A stretch of DNA of 11,110 nt from Defluviitaleaceae bacterium (GCA_009784355.1 WRBU01000023.1:1-11110), one strand, 5' to 3'; shown: positions 1 to 6,044, numbered from the stretch's first letter. The notes: generated by a model from the letters alone, not told the origin. Numbers and translations are program-made.

Positions 1-1
1 A

Positions 2-73
2 AATGTAGAAAGAATGAACAAAACCTTTCTTTGTGAGGTGTGTAGAGAAGCAGTGCAAAAGACGCTTGGCTAA
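2..73 (+). CDS. Possible 3' end of an unidentified plus-strand gene cut by the window edge
   Basis: An open frame enters from the left edge and stops with TAA at 71-73. The visible residues end in NKTFLCEVCREAVQKTLG, a mixed charged/hydrophobic helix-like stretch that could be a protein C-terminus. The stop lies 14 nt before a palindromic repeat, which is a usual place for the boundary of convergent genes. Only 23 codons are visible and no motif is recognisable, so this could equally be a chance open frame; the other two plus frames close within 40 nt. No function is proposed. Confidence 0.3.
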   Translation, partial: NVERMNKTFLCEVCREAVQKTLG

Positions 74-87
74 CCAGCCGTGTGCAA

Positions 88-184
88 CCGTAGGGGCGGT
101 TTTTAACCGCCCGCTGGAGCTTGTGCTTTGTCAAACACACCTGCAAGCCGTAAGCATGGCGGGCGGCAGGTTGCCGCCCCTACG
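88..184. repeat. MITE-like palindromic intergenic element (copy A)
   Basis: This element of about 97 bp has inverted ends: CGTAGGGGCGG on the left and CCGCCCCTACG on the right. It contains two nested hairpins: GGGCGG-tttttaa-CCGCCC near 94-112 and GGGCGGC-aggtt-GCCGCCC at 161-179. It aligns with the element at 4733-4829 over its whole length with a one-base length difference, and both share the central AACACACCTGCAA. It lies between the possible plus-strand gene end and the small peptide gene. No coding capacity was found. It may serve as a transcription barrier between convergent units, although the hairpins have no strong U-tract. Confidence 0.75.
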
Positions 185-190
185 AATTTG

Positions 191-346
191 TTAGCATTCG
201 CCATCAAATGGGAATGTTATTGGGGCGGACGTTGGTAAAATTACGGGAGGGTTGCCGCCACCAGTGGGTCCAGCCGATAAAATGACTGTACCGATAGTAA
301 GCAGCGTAGACAGCACCAAAATCATTGATAACAATCTTTTTTTCAT
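191..346 (-). CDS. Small exported peptide (51 aa), candidate signalling propeptide of the adjacent XRE/TPR regulator
   Basis: This short ORF starts with ATG at 346-344 and stops with TAA at 193-191. Residues 2-4 are KKR, followed by an uninterrupted hydrophobic segment of about 20 residues (roughly 5-24, LLSMILVLSTLLTIGTVILS), which is a Sec signal peptide or a single membrane anchor. The rest is a Gly/Pro-rich tail ending in ITFPFDGEC. No clean A-x-A site is visible; cleavage after LSA (about residue 25) is the best guess. The start lies 4 nt after the stop of the upstream regulator gene, so the two are almost certainly cotranscribed and probably translationally coupled. An AAGGA sits 12 nt before the ATG, a long spacing that fits coupling. 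An exported peptide of this size directly downstream of an XRE/TPR regulator is typical of RRNPP systems such as PlcR-PapR. The function is inferred from context, with no family match. It could instead be a small membrane protein. Confidence 0.7.
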   Translation of the reverse strand: MKKRLLSMILVLSTLLTIGTVILSAGPTGGGNPPVILPTSAPITFPFDGEC

Positions 347-350
347 AGGA

Positions 351-1658
351 TTATATCATCCTTTCTCGAATTTCAAGCATCGCCCTATTTGCTTCTAGGG
401 ACTTTTTCTGTTGCCTGTTTTTAATAAATAGCCTTTCAAGTAGACTGTAGCAATCTAGTGCTTCTAGACGGCTATTGTCTTTAATGAAATAAGGTATAGC
501 AACATTCTCTATATAGTCAACAGCAGTTGGGTTATAGCGGGACATGCTCCTGTTTAGATATATGCTGTACCTCAATGTTTCTAAAAAGATTGTGTAATTG
601 TCGTTGTTTTCTAATGATTTTGCTATCTTTATCAATTCTCTTTCTAGGTCATTTAGTTTTGTGGTTTCCATCATGCAACGGATTTTGTAATACAAAGCCC
701 AAGCATGAAGGTAAGTATTTTCTTCAAAATGATTGAGTGCTTTGCCAAAATATTCAATAGCTTTTTCCCAATTTTTAGAGTATCTATGCACTCTACCTAA
801 ATTATGTAAAGATAAACCAATGTAAAACTCATCTTCCGCACTGGTTGCATGAGAAAAGCAGTTATTTAATATATATTCCGCCTCATCGGGCAAACCGATT
901 TTATATAAATTTATAGCTTTTAATATATCTACGCCCAAACTAAGGGCTGTTTCTTTATTTCCAAAAATACTTTTAGGCATCTCGCCTAAAAATGCTATTG
1001 CACGAGATGGCTGTTCAATCTCCGTATAGCATACCGCTAGACTATAATAAAGTCTTTCTTCATCGTCTGGCAGAATATCTTTGGTGTTTTTCCTTATATT
1101 GAGGGCTTTTCGGTAATATATAAGTGCATTTTCAAAGTCATCTTTGGTGGCATAGTAAAAGCCTTTTTGAAAGTTATAAGAATAAAGGTGTTCGGTATTC
1201 ATCCTTCCAAAAATGCTTTCAAGAAAGTCCAATTTTTCCTTGGCGACATCCATTTTATTTTCAGCAACAAGCAACGAAACTTCAAAAAGCCGATAAAGTA
1301 TTGGCAAGTCGTTATCACAAGGGTCAAGCCTAACGACATTTTGCAGTCCAACTTGCATTTCTTTCGCTTTTTTTATATTCCTTTCTCTCATCACGTCACG
1401 CCAAATATACAGCCGCCCTTTAAAGGTTTCACATTCAAACACCGTCAAAGGCATACCGGCAATGCCCAAAAACTCCTTAACGGGCTTTATCTCATCTTCT
1501 TTGTAGTAATCTTTACCATTTTCAACCCGCGTTACCCTTTTTTCGGGCAGCAAAGCACCTGCGGCAAGGTCACTTTGTGTTATGCCTATGCTTTTTCGTA
1601 TTAGCATGGTTTTTTCTGCTATCATTGCTGCGTCGTTGCTTTGTTTTGGGTGCTCCAT
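351..1658 (-). CDS. XRE-family HTH regulator with TPR sensor domain (RRNPP-like), copy 1
   Basis: A cytoplasmic DNA-binding regulator of 435 aa. An XRE-type helix-turn-helix spans about residues 17-66 (RKSIGITQSDLAA, then RVTRVENGKDYY as the recognition region). An all-helical tetratricopeptide-repeat domain fills the rest; clear repeats are near 160-190 (FYYATKDDFENALIYYRKAL) and 281-312 (LHNLGRVHRYSKNWEKAIEYFGKALNHF). This is the layout of RRNPP regulators, in which the TPR domain binds a short re-imported peptide. The ATG at 1658 is preceded by GGGGGTGA at a workable distance. A small exported peptide gene follows after 4 nt. The promoter (1709-1737) overlaps two palindromes, which suggests autoregulation. 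It is a diverged paralogue of the regulator at 8100-9356: both contain an M-N-x-EHL motif in the middle and IENVxIPYxI near the C-terminus. The ligand and targets are unknown. Confidence 0.88.
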   Translation of the reverse strand: MEHPKQSNDAAMIAEKTMLIRKSIGITQSDLAAGALLPEKRVTRVENGKDYYKEDEIKPVKEFLGIAGMPLTVFECETFKGRLYIWRDVMRERNIKKAKEMQVGLQNVVRLDPCDNDLPILYRLFEVSLLVAENKMDVAKEKLDFLESIFGRMNTEHLYSYNFQKGFYYATKDDFENALIYYRKALNIRKNTKDILPDDEERLYYSLAVCYTEIEQPSRAIAFLGEMPKSIFGNKETALSLGVDILKAINLYKIGLPDEAEYILNNCFSHATSAEDEFYIGLSLHNLGRVHRYSKNWEKAIEYFGKALNHFEENTYLHAWALYYKIRCMMETTKLNDLERELIKIAKSLENNDNYTIFLETLRYSIYLNRSMSRYNPTAVDYIENVAIPYFIKDNSRLEALDCYSLLERLFIKNRQQKKSLEANRAMLEIRERMI

Positions 1659-1703
1659 TTTTAAAATTCACCCCCGATAAATTATTTTGTCGAAAACTTC
1701 TTA

Positions 1704-1713
1704 ACAATATTGT
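1704..1713. promoter_or_regulatory. Candidate operator palindrome ACAATATTGT upstream of XRE/TPR copy 1
   Basis: A perfect 10-bp palindrome starts 46 nt upstream of the regulator's ATG and overlaps the -10 element. The identical 10-mer lies upstream of the paralogous regulator (9378-9387), and its CAATATTG core lies on the aminopeptidase promoter (3018-3025). Position and recurrence suggest a binding site for one or both XRE proteins. This is inference with no binding data. Confidence 0.5.
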
Positions 1714-1737
1714 ATCACAACTTGCAAAATAATGCAA
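1709..1737 (-). promoter_or_regulatory. Promoter of the XRE/TPR copy 1 and peptide operon
   Basis: On the minus strand, TTGCAT (-35, at 1737-1732) and TACAAT (-10, at 1714-1709) are separated by exactly 17 nt. Transcription would start near 1702, giving a 5' leader of about 45 nt. The -10 lies inside the ACAATATTGT palindrome. The region from the spacer to just past the -35 is covered by an inverted repeat at 1720-1739. Confidence 0.6.
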
Positions 1738-1739
1738 GT
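1720..1739. promoter_or_regulatory. Inverted repeat ACTTGCA-N6-TGCAAGT over the spacer and -35 of the XRE/TPR copy 1 promoter
   Basis: Two perfect 7-bp arms (1720-1726 and 1733-1739) are separated by 6 nt. They cover most of the promoter spacer and the -35 box, a typical position for a repressor site. It differs in sequence from the adjacent ACAATATTGT palindrome, so two regulators, or two binding modes, may act here. Confidence 0.5.
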
Positions 1740-1772
1740 ATATTTTGAAATTTTTTGTAATTTTGCACCACA

Positions 1773-1840
1773 TTGCAGGGGCGACCACCCCGACCGCCCT
1801 GTGGACGTAATTGCAGGGGCGGTTTTTTAACCGCTCCTGC
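1773..1840. repeat. Palindromic GGGGCGG-type intergenic repeat (copy C)
   Basis: Two direct copies of TTGCAGGGGCG start at 1773 and 1811. The second forms a 12-bp stem with one G-U pair: GCAGGGGCGGTT at 1813-1824 against AACCGCTCCTGC at 1829-1840. The GGGGCGG core resembles the elements at 88-184 and 4733-4829, but the ends differ (TTGCAGGGG instead of CCGTAGGGG) and the central region is not shared. It is therefore a related family at most, not a clear third copy. It lies between the regulator promoter and the aminopeptidase terminator. Confidence 0.6.
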
Positions 1841-1848
1841 GAAGACAC

Positions 1849-1876
1849 AAAAAAGCACTGTGTAAAAACACAGTGC
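1849..1876 (-). terminator. Rho-independent terminator of the M29 aminopeptidase gene
   Basis: On the minus strand, the perfect 8-bp stem GCACTGTG / CACAGTGC with a six-base loop is followed directly by a run of six T. It lies about 90 nt after the aminopeptidase stop codon at 1963. It would isolate the XRE/TPR copy 1 promoter from read-through. Confidence 0.85.
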
Positions 1877-1962
1877 CGAAAATTAACGTTTAGAGAATTG
1901 TGGTACACGGCGGGGATTTACATTTCTGCTTCAAAGGCTTTGGAGATTTCTGAAAAACAACA

Positions 1963-2952
1963 CTACATCACCTTGTTATAATGCCCAACAAAATCCATAT
2001 GCAACTGTGCGTCATTAGTACCGCCAAACATAGTGTTTGCACCAATAGCTATATGGAAAGTTCCGCAGGCTTTTTCGTCCAATACAGTATATCCGCAAAG
2101 GCTTGTGATACTTGGGTTTAGCCCAAACCCCAACTCACAAATGGTCTTGCTTTTTGCATCCAATTTTTCAAAATGACCATCTAGCAACGCATTGTCGGCA
2201 TTGACAACAACCCCGCCTTTAATGGTGAGTGTAACATTTTCAAAATTGCCCCAATCACCAGCATATAGAGTTTTGAAGAAAACTGTGCCATTTGTTTTGG
2301 CTTCTATCGGGGCAATGTATACCTCGCCGCAAGGCATATCTCCGTCACCAGCGTCAATGTACCACTTTCTTCCGGTTAAATCAAAATCTAAACGGCAATT
2401 TGTACCAGTGAGCAATGCAAGTTCACCCTTCGACTTCATCTCTGAAATTTTTGCCTCACATACAGCTTTTAGAGCATTGTAATCTACATCATATGCCGAA
2501 TACATACGCTTTGCAAATTCATCGTGACTCATATTAGCTTCTGAGGCATTTTCCGAAGATGGTATGCGTATTTGGGTCATGCGCTTTGCTTTGCTCACTG
2601 CGCCAAAAAGTCTACCCATGTAATTTTTGTACAACATCATTTTCTCGTCGTCTAACTTTGTGCCAAGCACCACAGGTTGATAACAAAATATATCTAATAC
2701 CGCATCAAAATTAGATAAACGCTCAAAATACTTATCATTAAAAGTTGTGCCAACCAACTCTGTAAAGCGTTTTGCGTTAACTGTTCGTGACTGCTGCATC
2801 TCCACAGGCGACGCACCGAGACTTGCTACCGCATCTGCAAAATGGTGCATAATTTCAATGTCGGCATCTTCGCCCCAAAAATGCACTAAAACGAGTTCAT
2901 CAGCCGTAATGCCGCTTGCGGCTACGATTTTTTGTATAATTTCTTTTTGCAT
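1963..2952 (-). CDS. M29-family metallo-aminopeptidase
   Basis: A predicted cytoplasmic metal-dependent aminopeptidase of 329 aa, removing N-terminal residues from peptides. The C-terminal half carries the M29 (AmpS / thermophilic aminopeptidase) signature blocks in order: PCGEVYIAPIE (E210), ELGFGLNPSI (E273), GTFHIAIGANTMFGG (H300) and LHMDFVG (H318, D320). These match the two Glu, two His and one Asp that hold the paired metals in the family. It is shorter than the family's roughly 410 residues, with the reduction in the N-terminal half, but the active-site set appears complete. No signal peptide is seen. The ATG at 2952 has TAGGAAG about 7 nt upstream. It has its own strong promoter and terminator, so it is monocistronic. 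A role in general peptide turnover is the default; its link to the neighbouring peptide gene is speculative. Confidence 0.88.
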   Translation of the reverse strand: MQKEIIQKIVAASGITADELVLVHFWGEDADIEIMHHFADAVASLGASPVEMQQSRTVNAKRFTELVGTTFNDKYFERLSNFDAVLDIFCYQPVVLGTKLDDEKMMLYKNYMGRLFGAVSKAKRMTQIRIPSSENASEANMSHDEFAKRMYSAYDVDYNALKAVCEAKISEMKSKGELALLTGTNCRLDFDLTGRKWYIDAGDGDMPCGEVYIAPIEAKTNGTVFFKTLYAGDWGNFENVTLTIKGGVVVNADNALLDGHFEKLDAKSKTICELGFGLNPSITSLCGYTVLDEKACGTFHIAIGANTMFGGTNDAQLHMDFVGHYNKVM

Positions 2953-2972
2953 GTCATCACTTCCTAAAAATA

Positions 2973-2988
2973 TTTGTTGCGCAACAAA
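2973..2988. promoter_or_regulatory. 16-bp perfect palindrome at the aminopeptidase transcription start
   Basis: TTTGTTGCGCAACAAA is fully self-complementary and begins just downstream of the -10 box, so it covers the predicted start site near 2985. A repressor bound here would block initiation. In RNA only part of it would be transcribed, so a DNA operator is more likely than a hairpin. The cognate regulator is not identified. Confidence 0.55.
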
Positions 2989-2991
2989 GTA

Positions 2992-3020
2992 ATTATATCA
3001 TTATAAAATCAAATTGTCAA
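2992..3020 (-). promoter_or_regulatory. Consensus promoter of the M29 aminopeptidase
   Basis: On the minus strand, TTGACA (3020-3015) and TATAAT (2997-2992) are separated by exactly 17 nt, a full match to the vegetative sigma-factor consensus. The -35 box shares bases with CAATATTG (3018-3025), the core of the palindrome found at both XRE/TPR promoters. A full-consensus promoter flanked by two palindromes suggests strong but repressible expression. Confidence 0.85.
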
Positions 3021-3048
3021 TATTGTTTTTATATAAATATAATTAAAT

Positions 3049-4515
3049 TTATTTTTGACGAAGCAAACCATCGGACATCAGCTCGTAAACCTCGCCGCAG
3101 ACCTCTTGCAAATATTTTCTGTCATGTGAAATGCTTATTATTGCACCGCCAAATTCTCCCAATGTGCGGCGAATTTCAGGGGCAGAAAGCGGGCTAAAAT
3201 TGCGTGTTGGCTCGTCAAGCACAAGCACATTTGCGTTTTTAAAAACCATGTCCAAGAACAGCACCTTTGCCTTTTGTCCGCCGCTTAAACTGCCTATTTT
3301 GCCCGACATTTCGTCCTTTGTAAATTTCATGCCCCCAAGATATGTTCTTGCTTTGGTAATGTCCAATTTTTGCCCGCTTGGGGCTAAAAAGTCCAACACC
3401 GACTGACTGTAATCAAGCACCTCTTTATAATCTTGCGGCATATATACAGCGATTATATCTTTGCGGTCTTTTAGCTCATTCCACATTTGGCGCAGCAGGG
3501 TGGTTTTGCCCACGCCGTTTTTGCCAACAATACCGATGCGAGCCGCCCCAACAACACGTAATTGCGGTATATCAAGGATAACTTTGCCGTTTGGAATGTG
3601 GGTTTTTGGGTCAAACCCTGCCAAAATTGCCTCTTCCATCTGCGGAATGTCAAAAAATTCTTCCGCTTGCCGCTCCATGCGCCTGCCTGCTGACTTTACA
3701 GCCTTCATTTTCTTTTTCAAAAGCCGCCCGCCCGCTGGGTCGCCGCGGGAAATGGCATTTTGCTGATGCTCCACCTTATCGTGGATTTGCTGCCAACGCT
3801 CCATCTGCACCTTGTGTTCTGTGCGTTGTTTTTTTGCAACCTGCATTTGCTTGTCGTATGCCAAACCACGGGACTTTACGTATTTAGCGTAACCTCCGTG
3901 ATAGATGGTAATTTTACTTTTGGTTTTGCGCACAAGCTGCTCAATATGAATGACAACATTTGCGGTGCGCTCTATTAATGTTTCGTCGTGGGAAATAAAA
4001 ATGATAGGCAACCCGCAGTTGTTAATGAAATCCTCAATCCAATCCAGCGTCTCCAAGTCTAGGTCGTTTGTGGGTTCGTCCAGTAGCAGAATATCGGGGT
4101 TTTCCATTAAAATTTTTGCCAACTGCATTTTGATTTTTTCGCCGCCGGAAAGGGTGGACATCGGGCGGCTTTGCGTTGTAAGCTCTGCATCAATACCAAG
4201 AGAATTGAAAATTTTGACATATTGTTTCAAATTTATGCCGCCAAAAAAGTCTTGTATAGGCAGGGCGAGCTTATCGTTTGTTAAAAACTGCGGCAGATAT
4301 GCCATTTTTGCTTTGGTAGCAATTTGACCGTCATGCTCACAATAGCCGTCAATTAAAGATTTGTCGAAAATAAATTGCAAAAGGGTAGATTTTCCGTTGC
4401 CTTCTTCCCCAATAATAACGGCTTTGTCGCCGTGATTAAGCACAAAGTTAAAATTTTCTACGAGCATTTTGTCGCTTACAATATGGCGTATGCTCACATT
4501 TTTAATTTCTAACAT
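3049..4515 (-). CDS. ABC-F family ATPase (ribosome-associated type, two ABC domains)
   Basis: A soluble 488-aa protein with two ATP-binding cassettes and no membrane segments. Family members act on the ribosome, as translation factors or antibiotic-protection proteins. Cassette 1: Walker A GEEGNGKST (36-44), signature LSGGE (122-126), Walker B with DEPTND (146-151), switch ISHDE (174-178). A basic, coiled linker at about 215-290 is the segment that reaches into the ribosome in this family. Cassette 2: GKNGVGKTT (331-339), LSGGQ (410-414), LDEPTRN (433-439), SISHD (461-465). In cassette 2 the usual DEPTNHLD is DEPTRNFSPLS. The start is the ATG at 4515 with GGAGGA just upstream. A TTG 21 codons earlier (4578) is in frame but has no ribosome site and lies in structured leader. 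The uORF-bearing leader favours an antibiotic-inducible resistance or stress role. The subfamily and any drug substrate cannot be assigned. Confidence 0.9.
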   Translation of the reverse strand: MLEIKNVSIRHIVSDKMLVENFNFVLNHGDKAVIIGEEGNGKSTLLQFIFDKSLIDGYCEHDGQIATKAKMAYLPQFLTNDKLALPIQDFFGGINLKQYVKIFNSLGIDAELTTQSRPMSTLSGGEKIKMQLAKILMENPDILLLDEPTNDLDLETLDWIEDFINNCGLPIIFISHDETLIERTANVVIHIEQLVRKTKSKITIYHGGYAKYVKSRGLAYDKQMQVAKKQRTEHKVQMERWQQIHDKVEHQQNAISRGDPAGGRLLKKKMKAVKSAGRRMERQAEEFFDIPQMEEAILAGFDPKTHIPNGKVILDIPQLRVVGAARIGIVGKNGVGKTTLLRQMWNELKDRKDIIAVYMPQDYKEVLDYSQSVLDFLAPSGQKLDITKARTYLGGMKFTKDEMSGKIGSLSGGQKAKVLFLDMVFKNANVLVLDEPTRNFSPLSAPEIRRTLGEFGGAIISISHDRKYLQEVCGEVYELMSDGLLRQK

Positions 4516-4682
4516 ATTCCTCCAATCCGTCAAAATGGCGGGTTTTGAAGCACACAAAAAGACCATGCGTGCAACCAATACATTTTGACATCAAAACCAC
4601 ACGGCCAATGCCGCAAATTTACGTTTTTTGTCCAAATGAATTAGTTGTTGTTCACGCTCTGGCCTCCAATTTTGTTGTTATT
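4516..4682 (-). promoter_or_regulatory. Structured mRNA leader of the ABC-F gene, candidate attenuator
   Basis: The predicted leader of about 165 nt between promoter and start codon contains several self-complementary segments. CGGC-N4-GCCG forms a stem at 4602-4613. Alternatively, 4603-4607 can pair with 4660-4664, which borders the uORF ribosome site. TTTTGA/TCAAAA forms a hairpin at 4583-4596, and the same segment (4581-4589) can instead pair over 9 bp with 4529-4537, just before the ABC-F ribosome site. A GCACGC/GTGTGC stem fits in between. Mutually exclusive stems plus a uORF indicate attenuation, as known for several resistance ABC-F genes. There is no clear U-tract, so translational control seems at least as likely as transcriptional. 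No fold was computed. Confidence 0.55.
4641..4655 (-). CDS. Minimal leader peptide uORF (M-N-N-N) upstream of the ABC-F gene
   Basis: GTG AAC AAC AAC TAA follows a GGAGG (4667-4663) by 7 nt, ideal spacing for a Gram-positive ribosome binding site. It sits about 30 nt after the predicted transcription start and 125 nt before the ABC-F start codon. Three identical asparagine codons followed by a stop would place a stalled ribosome over the first leader stems. Such very short leader ORFs are a known feature of inducible resistance genes. It may still be a chance ORF, given its length. Confidence 0.5.
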   Translation of the reverse strand: MNNN

Positions 4683-4687
4683 ATTTC

Positions 4688-4716
4688 ATCCTAGCACAAA
4701 GACACGTAAAAGTCAA
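4688..4716 (-). promoter_or_regulatory. Promoter of the ABC-F gene
   Basis: On the minus strand, TTGACT (4716-4711) and TAGGAT (4693-4688) are separated by 17 nt. The predicted start is near 4682. The MITE-like element at 4733-4829 ends 17 bp upstream of the -35 box. Confidence 0.7.
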
Positions 4717-4732
4717 TAACAAAATTTATGCA

Positions 4733-4829
4733 CCGTAGGGGCGGCTTGTAGCCGCCCGCACTAGCTTACGTTTTGCAAAACACACCTGCAAACCAAAAGC
4801 ATAACGGGCGGTTAAAACCGCCCCTACGG
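4733..4829. repeat. MITE-like palindromic intergenic element (copy B)
   Basis: A second copy of the element at 88-184. It has strong inverted ends: CACCGTAGGGGCGG begins just outside at 4731 and CCGCCCCTACGGTG ends at 4831, 14 bp perfect. Inner hairpins are GGGCGG-cttgtag-CCGCCC-like at the left and GGGCGG-ttaaaa-CCGCCC at the right. The central block AACACACCTGCAA is identical in copy A, with scattered substitutions elsewhere. It lies between the ABC-F promoter and the end of the DHHW operon. No ORF is present and no target-site duplication is obvious. Confidence 0.75.
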
Positions 4830-4851
4830 TGTGTTTGCAAGGCATGTTTTT

Positions 4852-4879
4852 AAAGCAGAGAAGTAAGCCCCTCTGCTTT
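4852..4879. terminator. Hairpin at the end of the DHHW operon, possible terminator
   Basis: A 9-bp stem, AAAGCAGAG at 4852-4860 and CTCTGCTTT at 4871-4879, has a 10-base loop and starts 15 nt after the DHHW stop codon. The better T-run (TTTTTGTTT) is on the plus strand, where no gene is visible upstream. On the minus strand only TTT follows the stem before AAAAA. Location suggests it ends the minus-strand operon, but its form is suboptimal for that strand. Confidence 0.55.
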
Positions 4880-4893
4880 TTGTTTATGCGGCA

Positions 4894-6036
4894 TCATCGA
4901 AACAAGCCGCCACGATTAAGTATAGGAACGCTGTATAAAAATAATATATCTTGGTCGTTAAAATCTATGAAATTGGAGAGAAGATGGCTTGATATATAAC
5001 GAATGTCAACGAGGGTGATTTTGGAGTATCCCCCCAGAAACAAAGGTGCGATGCTTGACCCAAAGGAATCACGAAAAATAATAAGCTCACGGTCTGTTGC
5101 AGCATTGGGAGCATATACGGTAATTATAGCTTGCGCCCCCGCCAAAAACATATCGTATCCGTCCAAGCCCTCAAACAATCTAGGGTTGTAAACCCCAAGC
5201 CTTAATTCTTCCCCTTGAAATGTTACATACCTCGAAAAAACAAATTCACGGTTTTGTTCCATCAAAGTGTGTACAATAGCATTTTCGGTATATTGGTTTG
5301 TTAAAAAAACCAGCTCGTCAGCCCGCACGGGCAAGGCGGCTGCGCCGTGGAAATTACCTCTAAAATTAGGGAGGGTATGGCTTGTAAAACTGTCAGCAGG
5401 CGGCAAAGTCGCACCCATGGCGTTCGCAATATGCTCTGCTATGGGATGCAAAGCCTCTTGCCGCCAATGTATATCTGTGCGATAAAAATCATCCAGCGAC
5501 ATTATTTCAAAAAGGTCGATATAATTATGGCTTCCCATGTATCTATGAATAATCTCCATAAATTCGTAATAGTCCAAGTGAAGAAAGCCGTGGCTTGGTG
5601 CTAAAAAGTAATTTTTGTCGGGGATTATTGCGTAAAACACGTTCATCCCTTGAAAAAGATTGTGGCTCATTCCTGCAAGCCAGCGTGCGTTTTCGATAGC
5701 AGCCGCATCATTTAAAGGATGCTCCATTTGTGATAAATGCCCGCCCGCAAGGAAATAGCCGTTGTGGTCGCGTTGACCCAATGCATAGCGGCGGGTCATT
5801 GCGTTAATGGTTCTAAATAGCTCTCTTGCGGGGAATTGGTCTTGCATGTAGGGCTCTAGGTCAGTCATTGTTTGCCCGCTTAAAATGCCGCCTGCACTAA
5901 CGACGGGCGGACGTGCCATCAACCGCCTTTCTGTGCGGGAATTGGCTATATCGGGCATGACAAAAAAAGCTATCCCTAATCCGAAAATTATCAGCAAAAA
6001 TATTGCTATTGTCAATATATCCCTGCGTTTTTTCAT
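4894..6036 (-). CDS. DHHW / AlgJ-AlgX-like SGNH-fold surface protein
   Basis: A 380-aa membrane-anchored extracellular protein. Residues 2-5 (KKRR) precede one membrane helix at about 8-27 with no evident cleavage site, so it is probably a type II anchor. The outer domain carries the AlgJ/AlgX-type catalytic pieces: D188-I-H190-W (the DHHW-family signature motif) and S324 in FRDSFGSS. This is the circularly permuted SGNH arrangement, D-x-H first and Ser late. AlgJ and AlgX act with the MBOAT protein AlgI in O-acetylating alginate, and here the MBOAT gene is 8 nt upstream, with AGGTGG as ribosome site before the ATG at 6036. The inferred role is passing an acetyl group from the MBOAT protein to a secreted polymer, or hydrolysing it. 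The acceptor is unknown and no glycan synthesis gene is in view. Confidence 0.88.
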   Translation of the reverse strand: MKKRRDILTIAIFLLIIFGLGIAFFVMPDIANSRTERRLMARPPVVSAGGILSGQTMTDLEPYMQDQFPARELFRTINAMTRRYALGQRDHNGYFLAGGHLSQMEHPLNDAAAIENARWLAGMSHNLFQGMNVFYAIIPDKNYFLAPSHGFLHLDYYEFMEIIHRYMGSHNYIDLFEIMSLDDFYRTDIHWRQEALHPIAEHIANAMGATLPPADSFTSHTLPNFRGNFHGAAALPVRADELVFLTNQYTENAIVHTLMEQNREFVFSRYVTFQGEELRLGVYNPRLFEGLDGYDMFLAGAQAIITVYAPNAATDRELIIFRDSFGSSIAPLFLGGYSKITLVDIRYISSHLLSNFIDFNDQDILFLYSVPILNRGGLFR

Positions 6037-6044
6037 TTTGCCAC

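Noticed and set aside
88..184. CRISPR-like array, because of repeated GGGGCGG palindromes
   Set aside because: Repeats are not in tandem with regular spacers, occur as isolated intergenic elements and have no cas genes nearby.
1167..1604. 145-codon plus-strand open frame opposite XRE/TPR copy 1
   Set aside because: It is antisense to a well-supported HTH-TPR gene, with no ribosome site and no domain.
1570..1908. 112-codon minus-strand open frame across the regulator start, repeat C and terminator
   Set aside because: It overlaps the start of the XRE/TPR gene in another frame and runs through the promoter, palindromic repeat and terminator; its translation is low-complexity at the end and has no ribosome site.
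4516..4578. 21-codon N-terminal extension of the ABC-F protein from an in-frame TTG
   Set aside because: There is no ribosome site before it, it lies inside the structured leader, and the ATG at 4515 has GGAGGA and begins the standard ABC-F N-terminus MLEIKNVS.
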